From: Coenobita brevimanus
Taxonomy: Eukaryota; Arthropoda; Malacostraca; Decapoda; Coenobitidae
Length of the DNA stretch: 64,000 bases
Direction of reading: 5' to 3'
Assembly (NCBI GenBank): GCA_032717465.1
Contig: CM064667.1
Location: 912,374 to 976,373, forward strand
Shown here in pieces: positions 1 to 11,082 of the stretch. Made by a program: the position numbers and the translations under genes. The notes under the pieces were generated by a model that had not been told where the DNA came from, ran no database searches, and worked only from the letters and a program-made list of their open reading frames with translations. Each line of letters opens with the position of its first letter. The stretch's first letter is position 1.

Positions 1-173
1 AGAAGTACAAGAACTAATCAAGAGAAGAGGTTCCCAGAAGTGGCATATATGGAGAGAGAGAAGGAGAGCCATATTCTCATCAGTTTAGAAGGCTCCGTAG
101 CATCGCCTCTTTACTGACACATTTCTTCTTGTGGCTCATTACTATTTACTTGTTTTTTATGCAATCTGTGTAT

Positions 174-385
174 AGTTCATTCAAGTTAACTAGGTGGCAA
201 TTTTCGTCGTCTTTGAGCTTATTTCATGTAGCTCAGGGGCAAAAAAAGATAATATTACAGCTCTACATCCTTTCGTGTGTAGTTCTATATTCTAGTGTTG
301 TTTCTTGCTGCAGCACAGCATTGAAGATGGTGTTATGGCAATATTATGCGTAGTTAGAATGAGCAGAGTATACCTACTGAAAAGG
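174..385 (+). mobile_element. MITE-like TIR element, degenerate copy A
   Basis: This segment shares an internal consensus with 15599-15800, 36878-37080 (minus), 37275-37479 and 38600-38799 (minus): a GGCAATTTTCGTC-like start, a Pol-like spacing to TTTCATGTAGCTCAGGGGC, then CTCTACATCCTTTC, and GCATTGAAGATGG near the end. It has no coding capacity. The ends of the best-preserved copy (37275-37479) are inverted repeats, so the family is probably a non-autonomous DNA transposon. This copy lies inside the inverted repeat, and its partner is at about 28283-28494. Confidence 0.5.
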
Positions 386-608
386 TAACAAGAGCATACA
401 CAATAATAAATAGTTTTGATAAGAGGAATAAAACGCTAAGGATGAGGTGCCTAAAAGCCATCTAAGCTGACGAGAATATGGTGCCGTGAGTCGCGTGGGA
501 AGGACAGGCGCCGATGCGGATGAGCCGCCGGGATGGATAGCGATGGACTCCACAGAATCAGCGAGCAAGTCATAAAATCAGCGATAAAAGAGTTAGGAGA
601 CACAATAT

Positions 609-1090
609 ACCTTTCCTGCGGGCGGTTGTGGCAGAGAGGAAAGTTTATTGGAGCTGGACGTCGAGGGGAATAGATTAGTCTGTCGTATTATTAGGCAGAC
701 ACCAGTTGCGAAAACTTAGAGCACAGTCAGTAATAAGATAACTTAAGGGTCAGCATCTCTTTCCTGTGGGGCGGCTGTGACAGAAAGGAAAGTTGAGGGG
801 AGAGGGACATCGAGGGAAATTGATTTTTCTGTCACATTATGAGTCAGACAAATAATATAGGAGAGGAAATTTGTTCCGCCGGTGTAGTTTTGCTTGAAAG
901 GCAAGTTGGGGAGAGTTGCACATCAAGGAAAATTGGTATCTTTTGGTTTGTTACTCGTATGACAATAGTTTTAAGAGCTTATGAACCAGTCAGCAGTAAA
1001 ATGGGACGGAAAATGTCTCTGGCGGGGATAAATTTGGTAGAAAAGAAAAACTGAGGATAGCTGAACATCGGAGAGAATAGATGTTTTATG
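609..1090 (+). repeat. Degenerate tandem repeat, roughly 110-150 bp units
   Basis: About four diverged units start near 615, 760, 866 and 1010. Each holds a CTTTCCTG-like start, a GCGG core, an AGGAAAGTT-like segment, an ACATCGAGGG-like segment and a GTCAGACA-like end. The two open frames here (839-1054 and the frame after 1174) follow the repeat and have no recognisable domain, so I do not call genes. The same array is present, inverted, near 27580-28060. Confidence 0.45.
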
Positions 1091-1548
1091 TGAAGTACGT
1101 CAGACAGTTACATTATCGAGGACAAATGAACAACCTTGAGGTACTAATGACTGGGGATCTGAGATGAAGGAAAATGTATGGACCGGTATGCACCCAAAGG
1201 AGGGGAAGCGAAATCAGTAGGAATAGGAAAAGGGGTAGAAGGGAAAATATTTTGTTTTGGTATATTCTCGTTAGATACCAGTCGTACAAACCGAATGACG
1301 ACAGAAGAACTCTGAACACAAACAGCCTTAAGATCGCAAGAATGAGAGGAAAGAAGAAAAAGGAGGAAACACCACGACAGAAGAGGAGTAGGAAGAGGAA
1401 GACAAGGAAAATAAATCTTGTCACGTATGTTATGCCTCAGATACCCCTCGCAAGAACCAGGATCACTAACTCAGAATTTAGAACACAACTCTTAAGATGG
1501 CAGGAATGAGAAACTGGGTTGGTGTAAAATATATATACTATACGTACC

Positions 1549-1848
1549 CAGAGGAGGAGGAGGAGGAGGAAGTACCACGACAGAAGAGGGTGAAGAGGAA
1601 TAGGCAGAGATAGAGAAGGAGGAGGAAGAAGAAGAGGAAACGAAGGATGTGGGTAAGGAGGGAGATAATTTTGGGGGAAGGGCTGGAGACTGTGATCTCA
1701 GTTGCCGTCGTAATAATCCTCGTTAATCACTGTATCAGAAGTCGTTCATAATCTGCCTGGGGGGGGGAGGCGGTGATTACGGCGGAGAGAGAGAGAGAGA
1801 GAGAGTTTCTCCTTGCCATTGTAAGCATAGCAAATTTGGTTGTAAAAT

Positions 1849-1880
<32 letters not shown>

Positions 1881-1900
1881 TCGTTAATATATGGAAGAAG
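1549..1900 (+). repeat. (GGA)n-rich tract and two (GA)n microsatellites
   Basis: A GGA-rich purine tract runs 1549-1680. Two (GA)n tracts follow, at about 1785-1806 and 1849-1876. The matching tracts in the right arm (26690-26866) are much longer, so these loci differ in repeat number between the arms. Confidence 0.85.
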
Positions 1901-1999
1901 GAATATGGTAATGCATCTGGCTTCTTTCTTACTCTTTTGTCTCACAACTGAAGGCAGTTGTGGAGTGAGTGATTGCTCTGTAGAGAAGGATGACGGCAG

Positions 2000-2570
2000 A
2001 CAAACGGATTCGGTAGATAAATTGGGAGATGTGTAGGTAGATGAATACGTGGAGGGAGACAAGGATGTATAGATAATTAAAAGATAGATAGTTGGGATAT
2101 GGATGGATAAATAGACAATTAGAAGATGGATGGATGGGTGGGTGGACGCATGTTGATATAGATAAACCGTTAATAGATAGGTAGATGAATGCATGGATAG
2201 ATTGATAATCATATTGTAGGTAGATGCGTGAACACCAGTGTAGATAGACAATTAGGAGATAGGGATACGTTGATGGAGACTAGTTCAGATAGACAGTTAG
2301 AAGATACAACGTTGGGTGGATGAAGGCTGGTATAGATAGACCGTCAGAAGATGAACAGAGAGGCAGTTAGAAAATAAATGGGATATGGAGAGTACTATAG
2401 ACAGGGAAAAGATAGATTGATTGATTGATGTATGCATGGATACAATTGTACATGGACAGTTAGAAGATAGATAGACAGGGGAATGGATAGATAACTAGAG
2501 AACAGATAGATAAGACACTTGGTGGAATGATAAATAGGCAATTAGAAGATAGATAAATGGGTGATTACCT
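2000..2570 (+). repeat. Degenerate GATA-type minisatellite
   Basis: Short words such as GATAGATGG, ATAGACAGTTAGAAGATAG and ATGGATGGAT recur throughout with no fixed long period. The reverse complement is at about 26000-26560. Frames through it give low-complexity Ser/Thr/Tyr-rich peptides and are not genes. Confidence 0.75.
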
Positions 2571-3152
2571 CGGAGAGGGAGAAGGAAAGAGGGGGGGATA
2601 ACCGACGGAGGGAAGGTGATTAAAGATAATGAGCGAGGAGCTATTAAAGAGGGGAGAGGAGAAGGCAGGGGAGAGGAGGTGCTAGTTATTGGGATCGGAA
2701 TTAATCAATATATCAAGGTGGGCAGCTGAGTGGTCTGTGTTTGTGTGTTGCGGGGGTGGAGAAGGGGGCTCGGTGTATAGCGAAAGCTTAGGTTGTGTGG
2801 TTGTTGGCGGATTGAGAGGAGGTTTAAGTAGATGTTTAAGATAAAGTTATTGTTGTCTGGAGTAGTGGTGTTGGGGGAAGAAGGTGTTAAGTAGATATAG
2901 AGAGTGGAATTTGTGTGTTGTGATGGTGTGCAAGTGTGGAACTGTGCCTGGGGTTGCAAGTCAGGCCTGCAGTGAACACTAAGCACTCACACTGATTAAT
3001 GATGGCACCTCTGATTTGTGGCAGACGCTCCTGTATGTATGTGCGCACGTGTATGAGTGCGAGGGGGGGAGGGGGAGTGAATGTATGTAGGTGGATGAGA
3101 GTTGTGAAAGTGATTTGAGTGTGCTTTAGGAGTGAAGAGGATGTGGGTGAGT

Positions 3153-3971
<819 letters not shown>

Positions 3972-4928
3972 CTATGCACTGTGACACACTGAAAGAAGTA
4001 AATCTGATCGCATGTTAAATCCTGAAATTGTCCTCATCACCACCACCATCACCACCACCACCACCAGCAGCAGCCTCATCACAATCACCTTCATCAGTCT
4101 CTTGAACTCTGCTATACTGTCGTTAATTTTCTCCTGTGAACGCTTCTTATATTATCCTTCTTTGTCCTTTAATCTTCCACTTTTCAGTTTTCTTTTCCTC
4201 CAACAGTTCCTCACCACTTTTCATTTCCATCCCTTCTCTTCATCTTCCCTGATACTGACCCATATAATTCTTTATTTTTCCCCATCATCGTGTGTTTGTG
4301 GTAAAGAGAACGAAAGAATAAAGATAGTTTTCCAGGAATGACACATGAAATCGCCTTCCTTACGCCTCGATTGTTTTTTTTTTTTTTCTCCATAAAAATG
4401 ACGCATTTCCGGTTTGTGGTAATGAAAGGGAAGGAATGGATGGCTTCAGTGTTGGAGGGGCGGGCGATTAGATTTTTTCCCCTCCCTTTTTTTTCCCCCC
4501 TTCTAAACGGGACGGAAATGTATGGGACGAAGGGATTTAAAGAATTTCGAAGCCTGAATAATGAGTGAGTGGATGTATGGCACATCTTTTCTCCGTAATC
4601 TGGTAATACTTTTTTTTTTTGTACTTCCTGAACCAGCCTATTGTCATTAAAATATTGATACGAGGAAGAAGGCAACGACGACGACGACAACGATGATAAT
4701 GATGGCAATGATGATGATGATGATGATGAACAGAAAAGAATTGGAGTGAAAGCTGAAGCAAAAGAAGAGACCGAAGTGAAGTAAAGGAAAATTAAAAAGT
4801 CTGTGCAGAGAAATATATCGATAAACACTAAATCTTCCGGCACACATAAAATATACCAAGAAATATGAAGAAGAATCATGAGTAAGTTTTGAGAAGCCGG
4901 AGTCACCGAAAGATAAGATTATATTGCT

Positions 4929-4930
<2 letters not shown>

Positions 4931-4985
<55 letters not shown>
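4931..4985 (+). repeat. (TA)n tract, insertion site of the LTR element
   Basis: A perfect (AT)n run directly precedes the 5' LTR, and a short ATATATATAT follows the 3' LTR. The right arm has only a short TATATATGTATATATATAT stretch here (about 23977-23996) and no LTR element, so it serves as the empty site. A target-site duplication cannot be told apart inside the TA repeat. Confidence 0.85.
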
Positions 4986-4989
<4 letters not shown>

Positions 4990-5776
4990 ACATAGCCTAT
5001 GATTTCATCATCCTTTGTGTAATTTTAACGCACAGTATGCTGCATGTTTGATCACGAGCGTGTTCTGCCTCAGTCCCCCCTTCTACCGTTATAGTAGAGT
5101 AAGTCGTTCTCTCTGTTGTCCAGAGCGGGATTGTGAACTCTATGTCCCCATGGCTTTCATTTGCGCGTCCTCTTACAAGTTGTATCAGGCTCTGCCGGCC
5201 CCTATATAATGAGCTCAGTCTCTGCATCATTGCCACTTAGATCTGCTCCTCATTTTGTTCACATCTCTGTCCTCCCCTGTACAGATATTATTATTGTGAG
5301 TGCTCAAGAAGTCTCCAACCATCTAGCAGCTGTGTGTAATTTGAGTATAACTGTTGTTGCATTTTTTTCTTGTACTGTATAGCATAAATTTAATTTGTAG
5401 GCCTAGTGAAGTTTTTGTAATTCATGTGGGGTTCTTTATGTCAGTCATTTTTGATAATAGTTTGTATCTGTAATTATTTATCTGACATTCACTGAGTATT
5501 ATCTGGTATCTCATTTTATCAGGGCTGACTTAGATAAATTTACTCATGCTAATTTCGTGTTAATAGAGGCTATTGCAGTTAACCATATATTTAACCTGTT
5601 TATTTGCCATTGCATTGTCCTTATGAGTTCTGAATGTTTTGTTGTTAGTTTGTGCATTAAACTTTGACTTGTAATTTTACCTAACTCTTTTGTTTTGAAC
5701 CTGGAACTTTACGGGACAGTAGTGACTCTTAGCATTCTCACTTAAAGTGTACGTTATCTTTCTCTGTTCCGTAACA
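4986..5776 (+). repeat. 5' LTR of the Gmr1-like element
   Basis: 791 bases, starting TGTTACATAGCCTATG and ending TCTGTTCCGTAACA, so TG...CA ends. Compared with the 816-base 3' LTR the differences are almost all single missing bases, scattered over the whole length, with very few substitutions. Confidence 0.92.
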
Positions 5777-5782
5777 TAAATT

Positions 5783-5800
5783 TGGCGACCTCATATCAGG
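5783..5800 (+). promoter_or_regulatory. Primer-binding site
   Basis: TGGCGACCTCATATCAGG begins six bases after the 5' LTR. TGG pairs with the CCA end of a tRNA. A TGGCGACC start resembles sites assigned to tRNA-Arg in some gypsy elements; that tRNA assignment is from memory and unverified. Confidence 0.6.
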
Positions 5801-5857
5801 ATATTCAGGATATCATCATAAGGATATTGTTTGATATTTTGTGACTGTGATATATTC

Positions 5858-7136
5858 ATGATGGCTACTATTTCTACACTTGATGAAGCCAAGGATTTTT
5901 TGTCAAATGTGCAAACGGTGTGTGATATAGAAAACAGAACAAAGAATGAACTTAAGCTTGTTGCTCAACAATTGGGAATTGCAGTTCACTCTCATCATTC
6001 TAAAGATCAAATTGTTGGCATGATTAATAAAAGCTTGTTTAATGTAACTCCTCCAAATGAGCAAACGCAGATTGAATTAGCTAAGTTACAGCTAGCTCTG
6101 CAGGAGTCTCGTGTGAAGGAAGCTGAATTTCAGGCAAATGCTAAGCAGGCTGAGTCTCAGGCTAAGGAGGCGGAATCTCAGGCTCAGTTCAGGAGGCACA
6201 GATACAGGCAGAAGTTGAAATTGCTAGGATTAAGGCAGACCATGAGTATCGCATGAAACAAGGTGGAACTGGATCATCTAGCTCTGATGATTTTGATGTG
6301 GCTAAAAATGTTAAACTTGTCCTCCTTTTAATGAATCTGATTTAACAAAGTATTTTCAGTTGTTTGAGAGGGTAGCTACAGGTTTTACTTGGCCTAAGGA
6401 GTATTGGCCAGTACTCCTTCAAACTGTTCTCACCGGTAAAGCTCAAGTAACTTATGCATCTTTGCCTCAGGATCAGTCTGATAATTATGATGTAGTAAAG
6501 AGCTTGATTCTTAAGGCCTATGAGCTTGTTCCTGAAGCTTATAGAGTAAAATTTAGGACAACTTACAAGCAAGATAAGCAATCCCATGTTGAGTATGCAA
6601 AAATCAAAGAAGATCTGTTAGAGCAGTGGTTAAATTCTAAGAATGTTGATTCTGATTTTGGTAAATTTAAGCAGATGATTTTGCTGGAGGATTTCAAAAG
6701 GTGTATTAGTAAAGATGTAAGCCTATATCTTGATGAGAAAAGAATAGATAATTTGTCTGATGCTGCAGTTTTAGCTGATGAGTATGTTCTCACTCACAAG
6801 AGATATCCTAGAGAAAAAGGGAAAGCTGAGATTAAGTACGTTGCCTCTACTCAGAGTACAGGTAACAGGAAAGAGAATAAGGATGATGTTTCTCAGGAAG
6901 TAAATACCAGCTTCACCTCTAGATTTCAGAAAAGTAAATGTACTTATTGTAGTAAGCTTGGTCATACTACGGAGAGATGTTTCAGGAGACAGCGTGATGT
7001 GAACAAAAAGGAGTCTTTAAATATTCAGTCAATTGGTCTAGTGTCCACTCTTGAGAGTTCCCAGAATTCTTTAACTGAGTTAACTGAACCTGCTTTGAGG
7101 GGTAACTTAAATTCTCATGATGGAGCTCCTCTTTGA
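5858..7136 (+). pseudogene. gag of the Gmr1-like element (frame broken)
   Basis: Gag is the structural polyprotein that packages the element RNA. The first frame (start 5858 or 5861) gives a helical, Gln/Glu/Ala-rich N-terminus to about 6200. The frame then shifts, and the product resumes around 6325 and runs to 7136. In the second part, the stretch around 6530-6790 has the pattern FRTTY, EQWL, ILLEDFK, and LSDAAVLADEY, resembling the SCAN fold. The vertebrate SCAN domain is reported to derive from a Gmr1-like gag, so this fits the pol order. A zinc knuckle CTYCSKLGHTTERC (C-X2-C-X4-H-X4-C) lies near 6940. The break at about 6200-6325 may be real or a consensus error. It overlaps the pol frame by a few bases at 7133. 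Confidence 0.8.
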
Positions 7137-8975
7137 GCAGTAACGTGGGTGACACTCTCAAGAGTTCATGTGCTAATTTCCTGTCTGATGGTTTTGTCAG
7201 TCCTCTGGACAGTAATGACAGGAAATCAGTTAAAATATATCGTGATACAGGTGCTTGCCAATCCCTTATGCTGACCAGTGTTCTAGGCTCTAATGTTAAT
7301 TCCTCTGATGAAACTGTAATCTTACAAGGTGTAGGAAATAATTACTTCTCTGTCCCTCTGTGCAGAGTGAATTTAGAGTCTGGTTTTGTTAATAGTTCTG
7401 TTATGGTTGGGTTGGTTGAGACACTCCCAATGTCAGGTGTAACTTTCTTACTTGGAAATGATATTGGTGGAAGTCAAGTGTGTCCAGCTCCTCAGTTGTC
7501 TAGTGAGCCAGTGGCTGCGTCCCAGGATTGTGATGTCCCTGATGTGTTCCCTGCATGTGCTGTCACTAGGGCTAAGTCTAAAGTTACTGGTGATTTAGAG
7601 GATAATGATGATGATGATGTTATCGTAGCTGACACTTTTCTTGCTAATTTGGATCACTCACCAGATGAGGCAGTACCCCGTAGTGTTGATAATTTGTCTC
7701 GTCAAGAGTTGGTTGAGTTGCAGGTTGCTGACCCTGAGTTGAAAGGTCTAGCTAACTCTGCTTACAGTGAAGAAGAGTCAGCCGGTGCTTCTACTTGTTA
7801 TTATGTAAAGTCAGGAGTACTTATGAGGAAGTGGAGACCCCCAACAGCATCAGCCGACTGTGAATGGGAGGTTGTACATCAAGTCGTCATCCCTCGTGTT
7901 TGTAGGCAGGATATCATTAGAGTGGCTCATGATTCCAGTTTGGCAGGACACCTTGGAGTGAGGAAGACTGTGGCACGCATTTTGAAACACTTCTACTGGC
8001 CAGGTATTTTCAGGGATGTTTCCTGGTATTGTAAGTCTTGTCACACCTGTCAAGTTGTGGGGAAGTGTAATCAGACCGAAAAGGTTGCACCTCTAGTTCC
8101 CATTCCTCCTTTTGAGGCGCCTTTCACCCGTGTGTTGGTGGATATTGTGGGCCCTCTTCCTAAGACTTCTTCAGGATTTTCTTATGTGTTGACCATGATT
8201 GATATGGCTACTCGTTATCCTGAAGCCATTCCACTTAGAAACATCTCAGCAAAGAACGTGGTTAAGGAAATGCTAGGGTTCTTCACAAAGTTTGGTCTGC
8301 CTAAGGAGGTACAGTCAGACCGGGGAAGTAATTTCATGTCGAATGTTTTCAAGCAGTCTCTGAAAGAGTTGGGCATCTCCCAGATCACGTACTTCAGCTT
8401 ACCATCCCCAGACCCAAGGAGCGTTGGAGAGATATCATCAAACACTCAAATCGATGCTCAAGAAATACTGTTTGGAACATCAGAAAGACTGGGATAAAGG
8501 TCTTCCATTCGTTGTGTTTGCTGCAAGAGAATCTCCAAATGAATCACTGGGCTTCTCACCTTTTGAACTACTGTTTGGCCATGAAGTAAGAGGACCCCTT
8601 AAGCTACTCAAGGAATGCTGGCTGTTGGAGGAAGATGACGTCAACCTGCTGGAGTATGTGATGAATTTCAAAGAACGGCTGTCCACTGCTTTACAGCTGG
8701 CGAGAGAGAATTTAGGAGCTGCTCAGGGAGAAGATAGAGGGCTTGGTACTTGATAAGAGAAGTCCAGAGTTACGCCACTTTCAGCCAGAGGAGATCAGGT
8801 TTTGATTCTGCTACCAGTTCATGGGCAACCTCTTCAAGCCAAAGTTTAGTGGTCCTTATTTCGTGGAGAAGAAACTCAAGTGATGTCAATATGTCATCGC
8901 CACACCCAGAATCGTAGAAGAGAGCAAGCAACTATGTCACATCAACATGCTAAAGTTATATCACAGGAGCGGGAC
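7133..8975 (+). pseudogene. Protease plus integrase of the Gmr1-like element
   Basis: One frame runs 7133-8497 (454 codons). The protease motif DTGA is at residues 38-41 (about 7244). After an acidic linker comes the integrase zinc domain (H at about 7928 and 7952, CHTC at about 8040), then the catalytic core with VDIVGPL (first Asp, about 8139) and SDRGSNF (second Asp, about 8318). A frameshift near 8415 moves to frame 8424-8753, which opens with ERYHQTL and so carries the catalytic Glu. Further on, KFSGPYFVEKK near 8835-8870 is a GPY/F-type integrase tail. No reverse transcriptase lies between protease and integrase, which is the key oddity. Confidence 0.85.
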
Positions 8976-9087
8976 GAAAATAATCCAGTCTGCACTGTAA
9001 GCCTGTTCCACCCGAGTCTGCAAGTGAAGCTCTCCCATGCAGTATAGAGCCTGAGTGATAGTTTGGGGAAGAATCCTGATATCATGA

Positions 9088-9640
9088 ATGATCTCCAGAC
9101 TAAAGCTTTCTCATCTACCACCCAAGGAAGAGCAGGAGTTTTTCAGCATTACTGCAGGAAGTACCCGCAAGTGTTCCGTGCCACTCCCAGGAAGAACCAC
9201 TGTGTTGATGCATGATGTCGATGTTGGAGACATAAAGCCAATTAAATTGCCCCTCCCTTACCGTGTGAACCCAGTATGAAAGTTCCTCTCATCCAGAAGG
9301 AGCTTGGCTACCTGTTGGACCACAAGATGATTGAGCCCTGTCCAGAGCGAGTGGAGTTCTCCTGTCACTCCTAGGTCCCTAGAAAGCCAGGTGGGTCACA
9401 GAGGTTTTTGCACATCGACTTCTTCACAGACGTGTTAATCAGATAACCAAAACAGACACTTACCCTCTCCCTCGGTGTGGAAGATTGCATAGACAAGATC
9501 GGAAAGGACTAGGTACATAGAAAGTAAGTTTGATTTGTTAAAGGGATACTGGCAAGTACCTATGACTGAACGTGCTAAGGGAGATCTCATGTTTTGTGAA
9601 ATTAGGGAGGGACTTTTGCATGTTCTGTAATGCCATGTGT
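9088..9640 (+). pseudogene. Truncated reverse transcriptase of the Gmr1-like element
   Basis: Downstream of integrase, three frames together show the N-terminal half of a gypsy RT: KPIKLPLPYRVNP near 9235-9280, a YLLDHKMIEP-like helix near 9310, a KTDTYPLPR segment near 9450, the KFDLLKGYWQVPMTERAK catalytic-Asp region near 9530-9580, and a VMPC remnant near 9630. The sequence then leaves the domain: no YxDD box, no RNase H. At least four frame changes occur in 550 bases. The polypurine tract follows about 60 bases later, so a deletion of roughly a kilobase has removed the rest. Confidence 0.75.
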
Positions 9641-9700
9641 ACAGATTGTTTTTTAAGAGTAATAAGAAATTTCCCTTTGTAAATTTCTTTTTTCTTCTGT

Positions 9701-9709
9701 GAGGGAGGG
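9701..9709 (+). promoter_or_regulatory. Polypurine tract
   Basis: GAGGGAGGG directly abuts the 3' LTR start (TGTTACATAGC). This is the position expected for the plus-strand primer of an LTR retrotransposon. Confidence 0.75.
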
Positions 9710-10525
9710 TGTTACATAGCCTATGATTTCATCATCCTTTGTGTAATTTTAACGCACAGTATGCTGCATGTTTGATCACGAGCGTGTTCTGCCTACTCCA
9801 GTCCCCCCGCTTCTACCGTTATAGTAGAGTAAGTCGTTCTCTCTGTTGTCCAGAGCGGGATTGTGAACTCTATGTCCCCATGGCTTTCCATTTGCGCGTC
9901 CCTCTTACAAGTTGTATCAGGCTCTGCCGGACCTATTCTATCAATGAGCTCAGTCTCTGCATCATTGCCACTTAGATCTGCTCCTCATTTTTGTTCACAT
10001 CTCTGTCCTCCCCCTGTACAGATATTATTATTGTTGAGTGCTCCAAGAGAGTCTCCAACCATCTAGCAGCTGTGTGTAATTTGATGTATAACTGTTGTTG
10101 CATTTTTCTTGTACTGTATAGCATAAATTTAATTTGTAGGCCTAGTAGAAGTTTTTGTAATTCATGTGGGGTTCTTGTAATGTCAGTCATTTTTGATAAT
10201 AGTTTGTATCTGTAATTATTTATCTGACATTCACTGAGTATTATCTGGTATCTCATTTTATCAGGGCTGACTTAAGATAAATTTACTCATGCTAATTTCG
10301 TGTTAATAGAGGCCTATTGCAGTTAACCATATATTTAACCTGTTTATTTGCCATTGCATTGTCCTTATGAGTTCTGAATGTTTTTGTTGTTAGTTTTGTG
10401 CATTAAACTTTGACTTGTAATTTTACCTAACTCTTTTTGTTTTGAACCTGGAACTTTACGGGACAGTAGTGACTCTTAGCATTCTCACTTAAAGTGTACG
10501 TTTATCTTTTCTCTGTTCCGTAACA
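9710..10525 (+). repeat. 3' LTR of the Gmr1-like element
   Basis: 816 bases, same ends as the 5' copy. It reads as the fuller version: at many places where the 5' LTR lacks one base, this copy has it. The inverted repeat arm resumes immediately after it. Confidence 0.92.
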
Positions 10526-10982
10526 ATATATATATATGAAATATAAGAATATTTTTTGCATCACCAAGCAGAAAAAAAGAAGGAGAAAGAAAGTGCCACA
10601 GAAAGGGTAAAGAACTAAAAAGTGCCAGAGTCAGCGAGAGAGAAGATATATTTACAATGCTATGGCTCGGGGAGAACCATCGGCTCAGTCAAAACAAAGA
10701 AAAAGAGTGGCGCGCTTGTTTGGGGGGAGAGAGACGCGTAAATTGCCGGTGTGAGCATGTGTACTTTATTTTTTTCAATCATTTATTTCTACTTTTTATT
10801 TTTCCTGTCTACTGTTATGGATGTACCTCTCTCCCGCATATTTTTATCCCCCTAAGGCAGAGAAAATCGTCGGCTCCGAGGTCTAAACAAAAAGTAGAGG
10901 GCTTGCTTATTAAGGAAGAGACACGTAAATTACGAAAAGTTTTGTTATTTTTGTATTCTTTTGAGTTTATGAGGGAGACGGT
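10526..10982 (+). repeat. Left inverted-repeat arm, continuation to the gap
   Basis: This stretch pairs with 23545 to about 23990 in reverse complement, including a GAGGGAGACGGT end that is the first dozen bases of a tRNA-derived SINE seen complete in the other arm (23335-23556, minus). The contig therefore ends inside a dispersed repeat. Confidence 0.88.
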
Positions 10983-11082
10983 NNNNNNNNNNNNNNNNNN
11001 NNNNNNNNNNNNNNNNNNNNNNNNNNNNNNNNNNNNNNNNNNNNNNNNNNNNNNNNNNNNNNNNNNNNNNNNNNNNNNNNNN
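10983..11082. other. Assembly gap of exactly 100 N
   Basis: A run of 100 N is the usual placeholder for a gap of unknown size in scaffolding. Sequence on its left is inverted-repeat arm, and sequence on its right is unrelated purine-rich DNA, so orientation and adjacency across it are not proven. Confidence 0.99.

Larger units (their letters stand above)
4986..10525 (+). mobile_element. Ty3/gypsy LTR retrotransposon, Gmr1-like (PR-IN-RT order)
   Basis: The element is bounded by direct LTRs beginning TGTTACATAGCC and ending CCGTAACA. Reading 5' to 3' the internal region shows a gag with a SCAN-like capsid end and a CCHC knuckle, an aspartic protease (DTGA), integrase (HHCC, DDE, GPY/F-like module), and only then the N-terminal half of reverse transcriptase. 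That integrase-before-RT order is known from the Gmr1-like lineage of Ty3/gypsy elements; ordinary gypsy elements have RT before integrase. The second half of RT and all of RNase H are missing, and several frames are broken, so this copy is non-autonomous. It is an insertion into one arm of the inverted repeat. Confidence 0.85.

Noticed and set aside
4211..4906. 231-codon minus ORF, mirrored at 24028
   Set aside because: Appears twice only because of the inverted repeat; the composition is Ser/Phe-rich low complexity, and the right-arm copy is cut by a frameshift.
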